A DNA stretch of 64,000 bases from Platycnemis pennipes (GCA_933228895.1 OW121855.1:37152698-37216697), one strand, 5' to 3'; positions 47,938 to 60,393 are shown, numbered from the stretch's first letter. Notes: generated by a model not told the origin, from the sequence alone. Numbers and translations are program-made.

Positions 47938-48398
47938 TTACATGGAGGGCATCCTGCCCGTGGTGTCTTCTGCTACGGCGAAGCATGTCGTGAAGGTCGT
48001 GCGGCGATGGGCGGCTTCACGGTGTGCTTGTAAAAGGAATACCTACTAACTGATTTTAAATGAATCAACTGCATATATAATATCAAATAAATAAATAAAA
48101 GTGAATTATAATAAATTAACGAAATAAATATACCTCCGATACTAGTTAATGAGCTTCAACGGGTGCAGCGTGTAATTAGAAGCGTTCGCAGCACCACATG
48201 GTGGCAGGCAGAGGAAACAGTTTGACGTCACACGTAGGATTAACCGGCATGCAATAGTTGCCGTCACGTTTTCGAGCCATTGCTTTTTTTCACTTTTATT
48301 TAATGAGGAAAAATACTTAATGTCATTTAAAAATCGAACGACTTAAAATACGTACTCCAGAGGTTATAAAATTTCGATCAAGACAATAAAAAATAATA

Positions 48399-48421
48399 GA
48401 AATCTACCCTATTCTGACTAC
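48399..48421 (-). repeat. Outer inverted repeat, right
   Basis: Partner of 44491-44514; see that entry. It lies ~460 bp outside the 44571-47937 element. Confidence 0.4.
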
Positions 48422-48429
48422 GGCCTTCT

Positions 48430-49480
48430 TTAAAGTGCCCCCTTTTTGCATGTGACCATGGTTTGATTGATGCCATGTGGACAGGGATGTGACCAGGCTG
48501 TTCGGCAGCCGCGGCGTAGCGCAGACCTTGGTTCTCTGTCCTCCTTGAGTTCAGTTTCTTGCACGTCGTGTGTGTGTATAGCGGTGGGAAGAGGTCGAGA
48601 GGGGTATTGCCCCAATGAAGACGACGTTCAATTCAATTCCCTCCTTACGGTCGCCTCCTCCTCCCTAGGACCCCCAATCCTCGCAGCGGGTGGGATGGCG
48701 TCCCTCCCCCCTCCATCACACCCTCCCTCTCCACGAAAGTGGCGCCCTCCAATCGGCACCCTCCCCCCTTCCGCCATTTCCACGGCTCCGAGTGGCATTG
48801 AATGGCTCTTAAATCCCATTACACACTTCTCTAATGCTCGCGTCACCGATCGCTGATTGCCCTTCTTTACAAGTAACCTTCCCTCGGAGGGAAAATAATA
48901 TTCAATCTCCCCACTCACCCTCTCCCTCGGATCCCCTTTCTTCCTCCCTTCATTCCCCCCCCGCTCCCTCTCTCTTCAATTTCCCGCCTCGCCACGCCAG
49001 CCGTCACTTCTTTTCCTGTTTAGTTCCCTTGTTCGCCTCGTGGCTCTGCATCGCTCTTTTCTCCAACGCTTTTCCCTCCTCTCTTTCTCTCTACCTCTCT
49101 CTAACCTCCCTGGCTCTCTGCGATGAAACGACCCTTCGAAAGCAGAGAGGGAGAGGAAGGGGGGGGGGAGGACTTTTCACGCACAAAAACTGGGCGAGGG
49201 TGGGTGGTAGGGTGTGTAGGGAAGACCACCCCTTAGGCGCCCTCCTTTGTCCTTCAGTCTCTGCGTCACTCGCAAAAGGGTTTTTATTTTCCGACGCCGT
49301 CAGGGAGTGGGACAAAATAAAGGCGATATTAAAATCGCAAGATTTTTTTATCCTCCAAATATGGCAATATGTTTTTTTTTCAGATAAAATATCAAAAGCC
49401 GCGAGTGTGAATGTGGGACCAAGCTTCAGAAAAATGTTTAGAAAAGTAAGATGGGAGATAAAACGAGGAAAAGGAGACTG
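48430..49480. other. GC-rich, C/T-skewed block
   Basis: Strong polypyrimidine and CpG content between 48640 and 49130, followed by a G-run (GGGGGGGGAGG near 49160) that could form a quadruplex. The longest frame of the window (48834-49481 +, 215 codons) lies here. It is Ser/Pro/Leu then Arg/Gly low complexity without a family motif, and I do not call it a gene. A regulatory role is possible but unsupported. Confidence 0.4.
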
Positions 49481-51280
49481 AAATTTAGGATTAATTTGTT
49501 CACTCGGAGGACTTAATTTTGTATAGCTCGTAGTGTATACCCCTGTCCTCGCAATCCTGGAGATAAGCTAGATGTCTGTGTACTTGACGTTCTTTTCGAT
49601 TTCAAACTTTAGAACTCGTTATCTATGTACCCATTCTAAATATTAAAGCTGAGGCGGCATCAAAGGCGTAAGAAACCCATAAAAACTTCGCTCGGTCCTG
49701 CCACAATTGATCTGTTGATTATAAATGATTATAAAAATTCTGCAAGCCTATAATTTAATGGCCTTCGTGAGAATGTAAATTTACATACTTTTTTACTTGG
49801 TTCTTTTAAGGGTCATACATTCTTTCTAAATAATAAGTTAATCAGCGTATATAGTTTTAGAGGAATCGTATTGAATGCCTCGTTTTTATTAATGTATTAT
49901 CGATATGCTGAATATATTTAAGATCGGTTAGCGATCTGGGTATAAATTTAGAAATAACTGTCATGATTATTCCCTCGAAATAAGTATTCCGCTTTAGGGA
50001 CGTTTTTTTGGGATGATATGAAGTCATTGCAAAGAGTAATGTAGGCCATATTCTAATCCTTAAAAACACTTAGGTTTGAGGTGCTATTTCAGTGCTATCG
50101 AAGTCATTACGATAGAGTTAATTTCTGTGGTTATAATCTCTCTATAGCCGCCGATTGCAATCCATGCTTTTTATATAATTTCACCATCTTTAGGACCTGA
50201 AAATTATACCTTTAATGTTAAAACGTCGCTACTTCTAGGTAACTTGCAGAAGGGAACTATGACTCCAAGACAACTGCTGGCAGTGAGATGTTCTAATAAA
50301 GTGAGGAGCTTGAACTTGAAGACAGTTGTTGAAAGACGAGGACTGGTTAGCCAGCTGTAAGCTAAATGGTAATGTCTCTCAGATTAGTGGGAGACTGGGG
50401 CTACATTAAAGAAGACTGGTCTTCATCACCTTCAGCTGCTGTTGGTGGAAAATGGGTCGACTTCGGGGAGGACACAATGCATACACCTCGTATACGGTAA
50501 TTACAGTTTTCAGTAATAGTGCATATTTTAGTTTATATCATTTGTTGTTTAGGATTTCAGTGAAGTTATATCTCTCGATTGCTCTAGCTGAGGTGGATTA
50601 CACATTTAAACAATTTTAAAGTTGTTTCCATTTTAGAATTGCGCGCAAAATTTTCATATCCATTTGGATGCAGTATTTTCATGAATTTTCACATACATCC
50701 AAATGGATATATTAATCTTGCCCTACATCCACATCGATTTTTTTCGAAGCCAAGTCAATGATGTGATTGTAATCCTGCCCCTCTTTTAAAATTGTTGCAC
50801 CCTATCCTAGCTGGTGCTGCATAGTAATGTTTTTAAATGTACTCCAAGAGAAAAGTCTTCCGCTAGTCGTAGGTATACGAAAGTCAGCGCCTCAAAGGAT
50901 CAGAAATAGGAATTGTTTTAAAATACTGCATTCTTGTTTTGTGTACTCCAAAATGAATTGAAATAAAATGAAGGAGAGAGAGTTCAATTGGTATTAAAAT
51001 ACATGATTTTATAGGCTGATGTTATATTGAAACTCTGTTAGATTAATTAGGGCATATAATGAAGAATAAATATAATAACATAAGCATATTCCTAATTATT
51101 TCAAATTACTAGACGTTTCCAGCTGTGAATGGTAATCAACCCAGGGTATTCAGCTTGAAATCTATCAAAATATAAAAAATTCGTGTTGATTGCTATCGTT
51201 TCCAAAAGAAACGCTATAAGTATTCTTAAAGATCGATGACCTTTTGGAGATTGCATGCTTACTTTAAGCATTTACTTTGT
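49481..51280. other. Unassigned; one hairpin at 50656-50710
   Basis: A perfect 15-bp inverted repeat, ATATCCATTTGGATG (50656-50670) and CATCCAAATGGATAT (50696-50710), has a 25-base loop. Nothing else is supported. Confidence 0.55.
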
Positions 51281-51284
51281 TGTT

Positions 51285-51798
51285 GAGGGATTCATCGATG
51301 TTCTTTGTGCTTTGCCTTTACAAGCCTTTGCCGTCAGGCTCATGGTGCAAAGATGTTCACAGTTCTCAGCCCTCTTCTTTTTGACAATAGCGATGATGAT
51401 GTTCTTCTCATAGTCCGTGGGTATGTCTTCTGTAGAGTACATGTCGCAGATGGTTTCGTTCGATGATGTTCTTCTTATATTCCGTGGGTATCTCTCCTGT
51501 AGAGTACATGTCGCAGTTCGTTTCGTACAGCTAGGTATGTCTTCTCTCTCTCATTTTGAATTAGATCAGCTGGAATACCATCTATTCCAGAAGCCTTATT
51601 TATCCTCAGGTCCCTTTCAGCTTCGTCGAATTCCGATCTTAAGATTTGGGTTCCCAAATTATCCCTATTGACTTCATTTTTCTCTTCGATTACTTTCGCT
51701 CTCCGATTGCTTCCATTGTATAGCTCTTCCAAGTATTTCTTCCATTTTACATAATAGCTTTTTAACTTTTGATAATAGATTTTGAACATACTGGCCAT
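51285..51798 (-). pseudogene. RTE-like LINE fragment (linker and first RT block)
   Basis: The minus-strand frame 51798-51475 reads YYVKWKKYLEELYNG, then EFDEAERDLRINKASGIDGI, PADLIQNE: the connector between endonuclease and RT, with the KASGIDGIPAELI motif. It continues with YSTEDIPTDYEKNIIIAIVK, KKRAENCEHL and MSLTAKA, the first RT block, then stops. The 3' two thirds are missing. A ~67-bp internal tandem duplication disrupts the reading. Confidence 0.75.
51395..51528. repeat. 67-bp tandem duplication inside the LINE fragment
   Basis: GATGATGTTCTTCTCATAGT and GATGATGTTCTTCTTATATT start the two units at 51395 and 51462. Both continue CCGTGGGTAT, GTAGAGTACATGTCGCAG and TTTCGT. Other copies in the window have a single unit. 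Confidence 0.8.
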
Positions 51799-51799
51799 G

Positions 51800-54035
51800 G
51801 TTTAGATGCATCTTTTCGATATAATGCTCTCAAACTCCTTATGCTAATAGAATGTTAACTGCCACATGTTATCATGTTGAAATTCGCTAGTATATTTTTA
51901 TCTAAAGTTACAACATTATAAAATCATAACCATTAGTCCATTAACTTAATTAAATTTAATTAAATGGATCAATACGAAAGTAATTTCTTCACTGACTCAC
52001 GTGAATAAGATAATTTTACTCCTTTGAAATGTTATTTGCTTCCTAATAGTCTTTCAACTTCATTATCATTTGTCTTGGGTACCACAATTATGAAATTATG
52101 ACCATTAAATCGTACAACCATCCATGTAAAAAAATGCGGGAGAAATTTTGCCTTGTAACTATTTACTTTCATGGAGTTAAGGAATGCTTGGTCTTTTTTG
52201 AAGCTTGATCTTTGCTAAATGAAATAACGTGTCCTCATCTATGCCGGTGTAATATCCAAGAGAAAACTAATCCTACATATTTAAACTTCCGCATCATCAC
52301 GTGTCCTATAATCTCGAACTTGCGTATCTTCCGTGCAAGGACTAGGTGTCGGTATTGACAAAGTTTTAGTGAAGGTAAAGCGGCTCGGCACCCTTTGAAA
52401 TTGCCTATTAGGTTGATGTACCTCATGTCTGACCTCCTCAGTTGGGGTAGTGACTCGTCGGAGTATGAGAACATCGTAAACTGTCTTGGAGGAGAAGCTA
52501 GTATCAGAATAATTTAAACTTTGGAACTCATATTTGCACTCCCTTGTGTCAACAAAACTGCTATGAAACGGGGAGAAAATTGCGTTTGAGAAGGGATAGT
52601 TTAGGAACCTTAATACAGAGGGACATGAGAATCCATTTCACATTGAAATGGGTGAGTGATGAATTGTGTGAAATGCATGCTGTTGCTTTCATCAAACTGC
52701 AGAATGTTTATATAAAATCGTTAGACACACGCCCGAGACTATATGCGATAATTTCAGTGTACTTCACTCTTCGGGATCTCAGTTAAAATCTTTAGTAGTC
52801 CTTCACTATTTTACCGAGATCAAATTATGCTAAACGTATTCTCGATCGCTCAGCCTTCCATTCACATGGAAAGGTATTAAAATTTCAGGAAGCAATTTGT
52901 GCCCTTTTCGAACCTGATATTATTTCTGTATATTTGTATAGTTCGATGTTATTTTTATGATTTTATTCTGCATTCATCGATCGTACTTATATTCTATGAA
53001 TAGATATCATAGGAAGTTCATCATAAGAAGCTTATTTCTAATGAAAGAATGGGGAACATGCATTATTTTTTATAACTCTTTGACTGAGAAGTTTATTAGC
53101 TTAAACATACTTGGCAAAAATTTTGCTGAAGAGCTAAGTTGTGTTACGAAGATATTACTCTTTAAAAATTGTACATTTTCTGCAGCTTCAAAACACGGCT
53201 TTATCGTATGGCATCACGGCACGGTATCACTTTTGCCGTTGTTTATCTGTTGTACGTGGGGATGAGTTGTTTAATGAATACTGGGCGAAAACGGCTGTAT
53301 TTATCTTATTTGATTAATGAAGTAAACGAATGCACCAAGTTTTTTTATTTAAGCGGTATGGATCGTAACGAGCGAATCCTCCATAAATAGTAGAATATCT
53401 GTATAGTGCCCTGTTTGTCTTCACTTCAAGAATCTCTGCATTGACAAAGCAATCGCTGCCATCATAAGGGAGCCAACCGATGGCAAATTGTCGGTTGTGC
53501 TTTTGAATCACTTTCCAGTCAATTGTTTCTGCCAAGGAACGGCTAAAAACCTCAAAGAAAATATATTTGTTTCGTTTTCTTCTAAAGCAAACTCTGTCTG
53601 TTTCCGAAGCAGTATGAAACCTATACCGTGCAGTGACGTCAGAAGGCGTTTCAGGTCACGTGATTTTCGTCCATTTTCGGGAACATTTAAATAGTTTTTA
53701 ACTATCCTTGTATTTAGCATAGAAAATTTTGGCTTATATATTTATATTTGTGAGAAATTTTCGTACCAAGTACATCATTAAAGAATGAGAAACAAAGTTC
53801 GTGCAAATTCCCCATTGGCCCTTCACTAGAAACTTCATGGAGGTATTCCCGAGCATTTTAGGAAAGTTCTAAATGTACACCCATCCATCCGAATGGTCTT
53901 TCGATCCATCCATTCAGTTGATGATTCTTCTGTAAGTGTACACAATGTGCATTATCGACTTTTACCTATTAGGTATATTGCGCACCTAAAATAAGTTTCC
54001 ATTCTCCGATACTGGGAACTGTTCACGGTGTGTCA
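51800..54035. other. Unassigned region
   Basis: Short frames (52235-52474 -, 52957-53265 +) have no recognised motif. No repeats I can support. Confidence 0.45.
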
Positions 54036-54100
54036 ATAACCTTAAGATTGGTTAGACACAGCTTTCCACTCGAATGATATCAATTTTAGCCTCATTCACC
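54036..54100 (-). pseudogene. Tiny RTE-like LINE tail remnant
   Basis: Minus strand: FEWKAVSNQS then a stop, equivalent to MEWKASSNHS and IHWKAVSNKSQ at the ends of copies A and B. Only ~40-65 bp are recognisable. Confidence 0.45.
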
Positions 54101-57100
54101 TGCTACATGTTTGCCGATAATTTATCCACTTCTTTTCACCCGTAAAGTGGCATTCAGAACATTCTGTCGATGAGACGTTTTCACTCTGGCTCTCGTATGA
54201 CGAGTAGCTTTCTTATTTCCCTTCCTAAGCTCAAATTTTTTAAAAGTTGTTTTTAAACCACTAAATTTAGTTTGTGCGGTTGTTCTCGCAATATACAAAA
54301 ACGGCATGCATGGTTTTCTACATTTACGAAAAGAAAAAAAAACTAAAACTCCCCATTTTCGAGTATGCCCAATTTTTTGCGTCACTTTGTCTTTATGATA
54401 TACTTCCGATTTCAGCCCTCTCTGTGTACATTACGTTGCGTCATGACATACCAAATTGACAAAGATACGACACCGCTGTTTTCGTGTTGATGTTATGGCT
54501 TACACGCGCTTATTCCTTGTGGGCGTGTCACGGAAATCACGGGAACGCCTAAAGGCTCCAGAGATTTTGGACGTATGTTTCGCAGTGTAGAATTCATGTG
54601 GAAGACCAACATAGCCTTTTCAGCTGAAGATCTAGTGGAGCTTCCCAAAGACAAATTCGCGTAGAAACTGAGAAGAAACTCAAGTGCATAACTCTCGTGA
54701 TACCAGTGATTTACTCACACTAATTGCGCATTATATGTAATGAATATCTTCCATTTTTTGCCATTTGTCCTATAATTACTTATTAACGAATGCTTTGTAA
54801 TGTTATACCTTTAATTTACCTTTTTCTCAAAGTCATTGTGAAAAGCTTTAAAGCTGTCAATAGCTTTTATAGATTTTATCTTATAAGGCTTTCCTTTGCA
54901 GTGACCCTCCCCCCCAACCCTCCATTTTGGTCATGGCCTTCGAATCTTTGCCAAGTTTGCTTCTTCATCGTGGAAATTATTTTTCACTAACATACGGCCG
55001 CCGTTTATCTGTTCTTGCTGTTTAATGTTTTCTCTAGATACAGAAATACGACTGCCCTAATTAATTTTTTGAAGCTATTTACTCTAAAAGGTGATGTAAC
55101 CGAAAGGAAACATGACCGAAAAAACACCGTTCTTGCTAGTAAGTTTACGAAACTTTATCTCGCGTAGAAAGTGAACTCGGAATATTTAATTTGGTTAACT
55201 CTGTGAATCGTTACTCTTAGGTAAAATTTGCTGAAATAACTACGCTGAAATAAGTGTCAGATAAGACGGAGAATGTAACTCGTTCAATTCCTAATGAAAG
55301 GTATATTGTAAAAAGGCTTTAAGGTTTTTTATGTTATTACTTTGATGCTCGCATATCGTTTTAGCACACCAAAAAAACAGGCGAAATACCGAAAAGGCCT
55401 CTTTAGCTTTCCACTTAGAAATTATAAACGTGCTGCTGACGATGTGCAGCTGGAAATATGTTTTAATATTCAAGATTCGGATACAAGTTGTTCTTATTTT
55501 GCATTTAGTAAGCAATCAATGTAATGTTTATCTATCACCCTATCTTTTAACAATCTCAGACGCTTGTGTTCACTTGCTGAAATCTTAGCAAAGATCAAAC
55601 ATTTTCTTTTGGGGTATGGAAAATTAAGCTATTTTATTGCTCCCTGAATACATGTATTAATGCCTTTGGACCAGAGATTATAATGACACAAACAGCCTTC
55701 TCTAAGCTGAGCACATTATTGAAGACACACTGTCGAAAGACAGGATAACACACCGATACAATTTGAGAAATAGACTCCCACACCGATAGATTCAAGTAGG
55801 TATATGTTTTTACATAGCACAAAACGTGATCAAAGCAGCGCCAAGATATGTCACTCTCATGTTAATACCTTCGTAAAAAGATCTGTCCTTCATAAGATAA
55901 ATCAAATTTACAACCAACACATGCATACATTAATATAGATTCCGAAACCCCGCTCCCCGTTCAATTCACATCCCAGCTTCTCAACAATGACTAAATATGA
56001 CCCCTATGCTAAATGCATCAGGGCCTCGATCATGGATCTTCATAAGGCGTGCGCTAGTGCTATCGTTATTTTTTGATTTAACTTATGTCAGAGAGAATGT
56101 GATCTCCATTCTTCATTTTTCACGCAGCACTTCAAATTGCTTTTAACAATCTATGGAGCAAATTTTATAGAGGATTATTGTTAACCCTACGCTACTCTAG
56201 GGGTAAGCGTTAACGATAAAGATTGCGATAACGCGAGAGATGAATCCGTGATTCCACAAGGGGTAGATAAAATGGATTTTTAGGGTCGTATGTACCTCTG
56301 CACTTGCCAATAAATGCATGATGCATGTGAGTGTTATCTCTTAATAAAATATTTCATAGCATTTTATGTAAAAGTGTATGATTTGCATGGTATTAATGGA
56401 AATCTCTACATTAGCAATATTGTAAAAATCAGTTTAAAATACTGCAAATTTAGACCTCCTGCCTTACTACCTCAAGGTGGCCTGCAGGGTATAAGTATCT
56501 GAACTGCGGCAATTACTTGGGATTACCTAAGGGCTTTGTTGCAAAGTGTCTGATTATCGTTATCTATCATTTGATATGGAAGTTATGTTAATGCTTTGGT
56601 TTCTGTCATTGTTCATGGTAAAAAGTGCGTGTAACAGGTACAGGCAGTTAGTTGACGTGAGCATGTAAGCGGGAAAAAGTATCCTTAATCGTAATACAAC
56701 CTCGAAAATATTTAACCAAGTGATAAAAATTTGCCTATTCATGCTTAAAGATTCTTGCAAATACTTTTTTTTACTTCTCTGTTTAATCCAATACGTCTAA
56801 ACATCCGTATTTCTTTACTCGGTTGAATATGAAACGAAATTTAATGAACAGGCAAATTTTGCCGTCTCTGTGAACACGATTACGGGAGTCGTATGAATGT
56901 GTCTTCCAACTCCTCCCTTTTGGTGAATATTTTGTTTTTTACGGCTGGGAATGTGTACATTTTTATAATCATAGTTAACAGCAGTGGTTGCTAGCTGATC
57001 TCAGTCATTGGAGCACCCGGAATCCGTATTAGGGACTTGTGGTTTCTCTTTTCCACTCACCAACCGCAGTCTTCGGATTTGATGTCGGGGGGTTAAAGGC

Positions 57101-59104
57101 TATTATGTGAAAGTTGAAGCATCAGGATACAAGTGGTCCCATTGTTAAGGTTACCTTGATATTGACTTTATTAAAGTTGAAACCTGGATCCAAATAATAA
57201 TAGCCCTTTGGGGTATAGCTACTGGAAGGGATGTTTCATGTAATCAATTGTACTACAGATTGATTTTTTGCTGACTTTTTGTATGAACGTGTAGTTTTAT
57301 GCTGGTAAAATTGGTTTTAATGTCGGAAAATGTGCTTTCTTATATTTGTGCTAGTTTTTATTGTTTAAAATATGGCATTTTTGAAATAATTTGGCCTACA
57401 TTTTTGCAAATTGTTGTGCGATTTCAAGGTGCATCATCAATGAAGCCTCTTGCCAGTCTAGGTGAGGTCCTGGGAGAAGCGTGTGGGCTGGGAACAATAA
57501 AATGAGCCATTGTAATCGTGGGGGAAAGAAGACGTAGACATTATTTTTTATCAATCTTTATCGGTTCTTATCTTGGGATAGCAGGAAAAAAGATAATAGT
57601 TGCACTGAATTTCTTCTTTGACACCACGAGACGATGTTCGAGTAGGCAATCGTGAAAATACTCTCCTATGAGAATTCAAGAGCGAAACATCGTGCGGACG
57701 CGATCGAGATCGTTCGCCTTTAACACTAATAAGTGAACCTCTCCTGCCAGTCTATACGGGTCAATGCTGCTTCGCTTTGCTTCTCTGCTTTTATTTTTTT
57801 CTATAATGACCATAATCAGAGGGTTAAAAAAATGGCATTCTCTGTGCATATATTGAAGGGAATGATGGAGGAGAACCTCATTTTTTAAAATTTATTCCTC
57901 CAGTGAGGTGGTAAAATGCGCTCCTATAGAAGGATAGCGTTTAGTGTTACACATGGAGTCCATTAGATGCGTGATCACCGCATCATTTTGGCACAGGTTT
58001 ATGGCCTAGACTGGCGTGATTTTGTTACATCAGTAGGTACTTACAAAGGCTATAAGGCTTTTGGCCTTGCATAAGAATCATGCTGTGGGCTAAATTATCA
58101 ACCCAAATTCATTAAGCTAAGCTCGTGTAATATTGAGCACTCTATTTAATTGATTGATACTGACCCGTTTTTTTAACTATACATATTGCGTTACCCTCCG
58201 TCATGGCTATCTGTAGTGATTTGATGTCAGGTGCGTGCTCTTCATGTTGCATCTTATTTACGAATTAGCTAATGGCTTGGAAGTGATGCATTCTCGTATC
58301 CGAAGTTGATCATATTCACCTACGGGCCTGTATAATCCCTATGTTTATCATCTGATACCCCTTCATGAGCCAGTACGGACGGACTTGATCATCAGATAAA
58401 TGTTCGTAGGAAAATAGAATATCTCCCACGCTACCCAAATCCATCTTTCAGAATTTTGCATCTAACGATTTTTTGATGCATAATATTTTCATGCTCTACT
58501 TATTGTAGTCTTAGCTGCCTTGAAGTGTTTGTGATTTTTGCTTAGTGTATGCATCACAAAGAAGTTTTTCTAGAATTTCTGGTGTTTCAATGCCAGTAGA
58601 AATTTTCGTTTCCTCTTATCTTCTGAGAAAAGTTACGTTGAAAAGCATTGCACCGAATTCCATTTTTGTTTCTGCAAGGTAGATATATCTTTCAATATAC
58701 GCTTTGTGTAATCGTCCGAGTTAGGCAACGTTATGACGCGTCTTGTATTCTTATCAATAGAATCAATGCAGTACCAATCCTACATCTGAAATGAAAGCAT
58801 CGTTCTCCGTCCACACAAGACCCTATCTAGTAGTCATTGACGTTGATAAGAGAGGAATTAGTTAAAGTTTCAGTGCTTTCTTTTAATGTCGACGTTCGAA
58901 CTCGGAGAGCCACCATAGTAAACGGCAGAAAGTTCAATTGATTTCAACGAGGAGGAAGAAACCTGCTGGGTAACTCTGCGGAGAAACACTGCACGTAAGA
59001 TATTTCTTCAGTAACAGACCATCAGTATTTATTTTATGTGATGCGCTGGAGACATTTTCATTTCTCTTTTGCTGAGAAATATTCCAATTCAATAATAGGA
59101 ACGG
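54101..59104. other. Long unassigned region
   Basis: About 5 kb of A+T-rich sequence where I find no supported gene, tRNA-like head, TIR pair or ribozyme core. Confidence 0.45.
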
Positions 59105-59815
59105 AAAAGTCAAAGCTGAATGATTTGAAATGTGGTGCTCTAGAAGAATGATAAAGATATAATGAATTGAACGAGTGGCAAACAGAGGTCCTAAGAAAAG
59201 TGGGAGGAGAAGGAAAGGGATCGGGCTGGTGTAGTGGCTAGAATGGCTATTGCTGGCCTACCATCCCAAGGGCCTGTGTTCGAATCTCCGCACTAATTGA
59301 TTTTTCATTTGCATACCAGTCCCTAATTGGGTGCTTAGAGCATTCGAGTTCAGTGCTCCGCCCGTCGGATGGGACTTTAAGCCGCGGTCCCCTTGGCATC
59401 TTTCTAGCAGGCTAATGCCGTCGCCGGGTTTCACTTCAACCTTCTTCCGTTCTCAGAAAACTCATACCTTTACCCGATTACCCACTTATTTTCTTTTGAC
59501 GCGAATGACCTCAGTCGTCGGTTTCCTCTCCCAAATACCCAATCAGACAGGAAGAAGGATATTTCTGAAAACTTTGAAAAACATATGGGACGACCTAATT
59601 GGCCATATTTTTAGACGTAATGGTCTGAAGGAGGCAATCGTCAAGGGACAAGTATATGGGAAGAATAAAAATAAGTAGGCCTCGCATTATGTATATAGAT
59701 CTAGTTATTCAGAAGAAAGAGAGGAACCACGCACATTAGATGTTAGCTGATATTAAATGGAGAGCTGTAACAAGCCAATATGAGGATAATTGACCTACAG
59801 TGAAGATGATTCGGA
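59105..59815 (+). pseudogene. RTE-like LINE C-terminal relic split by a SINE
   Basis: Before the SINE: FEMWCSRRMIKI, a stop, then REVLRKVGGEGKG (59130-59214). After it: LKTLKN-like sequence, then WDDLIGHIFRRNGLKEAIVK and GQVYGK (59555-59660). After a further decayed stretch come MLADIKWRAVTSQYEDN and a stop (to ~59790). The order and spacing are those of copy B's C-terminal domain once 59215-59552 is removed. Frame breaks show that it is dead. Confidence 0.75.
59215..59552 (+). mobile_element. tRNA-derived SINE nested in the LINE
   Basis: The tRNA-like head has A-box TGGTGTAGTGG (59227-59237) and B-box GTTCGAATCTC (59278-59288). The body has AGAGCATTCGAGTTCAGTGC, GATGGGACTTTAAGCCGCGG, TCCCCTTGGC and GCAGGCTAATGCCGTCGCCG, a combination I recognise from arthropod SINEs. 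AGAAGGA at 59208-59214 and 59553-59559 flanks the insertion and is a likely (worn) TSD. Pol III would read the plus strand from the internal promoter. Confidence 0.8.
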
Positions 59816-59890
59816 TTCAAAATGTGGATTTAAAACAAATGTAACTTCTAGAAGTTGTGTACATTTCGATTTAACAGCAATAGTCATCAA

Positions 59891-60039
59891 GTGAAAATGA
59901 AAGTACTTGGTTAATTCCACTATTTATTTTGGATGACTCGACCGGTTTCAACCTTTGCAGGTCATCATCAGGAGTGCCAAGTACTTTCATTTTCATTATG
60001 TCTAAATTCCACCAAGTTAACTTGCCGACCATCGATTTT
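59891..60039 (-). mobile_element. Hammerhead-bearing short retroelement, copy 2 (12-bp TSD)
   Basis: The insertion is flanked by the perfect 12-bp repeat AATAGTCATCAA (59879-59890 and 60040-60051). On the minus strand its 149 bp start AAAATCGATGGTCGGCAAGT, include TGGTGGAATTTAGACATAAT and the ribozyme, then CATCCAAAATAAATAGTGGA, and end CTTTCATTTTCAC. It is the same family as 5801-5945. The terminal CCAAGTACTTTCATTTTC is the exact complement of an internal GAAAATGAAAGTACTTGG, an 18-bp helix that encloses the ribozyme. No coding capacity. Length, TSD and ribozyme recall animal retrozymes or Penelope-related ribozyme units; which family mobilises it is unknown. Confidence 0.85.
59936..59975 (-). 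ncRNA. Hammerhead ribozyme, type I, apparently intact core
   Basis: Minus-strand order: ACUC (stem I, 59975-59972), CUGAUGA (59971-59965), U bulge, stem II GACCU/AGGUU with a GCAA tetraloop (59963-59950), GAAA (59949-59946), CCGGUC (59945-59940), GAGU (stem I, 59939-59936). Every catalytic-core base fits the consensus. Cleavage is predicted after C at 59940. Stem III is only AC/GU with a CG loop in the monomer. The sequence ACCGGU is self-complementary, so two copies could form a continuous stem III (double hammerhead). The U:U-like first position of stem II is atypical. Confidence 0.75.
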
Positions 60040-60320
60040 AATAGTCATCAATTTATTATCACGGGATGCTACAATGAACGGCTGGATTTAATACGCCCTC
60101 ATAAGAAGGTATTCCTAGTACCTACCGAGGACAAACCTATAGGGTTGAAGATTTATTAAGAAATGTAGTTTGTAAGATGAATTTCCGGGATGTAAAACGC
60201 ATTAGAAAAATTGAGGGCTGCTGTTATCCAATCATAAGATGAATGCATTGATGGTAGAGAAGCCGTCCATCAGTTGTTCAAGGATTGTATAGGGGTTTGA
60301 GCTCACTCAACAATCGGGGA

Positions 60321-60393
60321 TCCTGGGATAGCGTAGTGGTCTGCGCAGTGGCAGGTAAAGCCAAAGATCCGTGGTTCGATTCCTGGTCCAGGT
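60321..60393 (+). mobile_element. tRNA-like SINE head (pseudo-tRNA fold)
   Basis: A-box TAGCGTAGTGG (60329-60339) and B-box GGTTCGATTCC (60373-60383). CCTGG near 60322 can pair with CCAGG at 60388-60392 as an acceptor stem. GCG/CGC makes a D stem, and TGGC/GCCA an anticodon stem with 7-base loop AGGTAAA. U33 is G and the T stem is mismatched, so it is not a working tRNA. Related pieces lie at 24768 and 24956. Confidence 0.7.

Noticed and set aside
48834..49481. 215-codon open frame, the longest in the window
   Set aside because: Ser/Pro/Leu then Arg/Gly low-complexity product in a C/T-rich block poor in stop codons; no domain, splice context or family motif.
60321..60393. Functional tRNA gene
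   Set aside because: G at position 33, mismatched T stem and related decayed copies show a SINE head.
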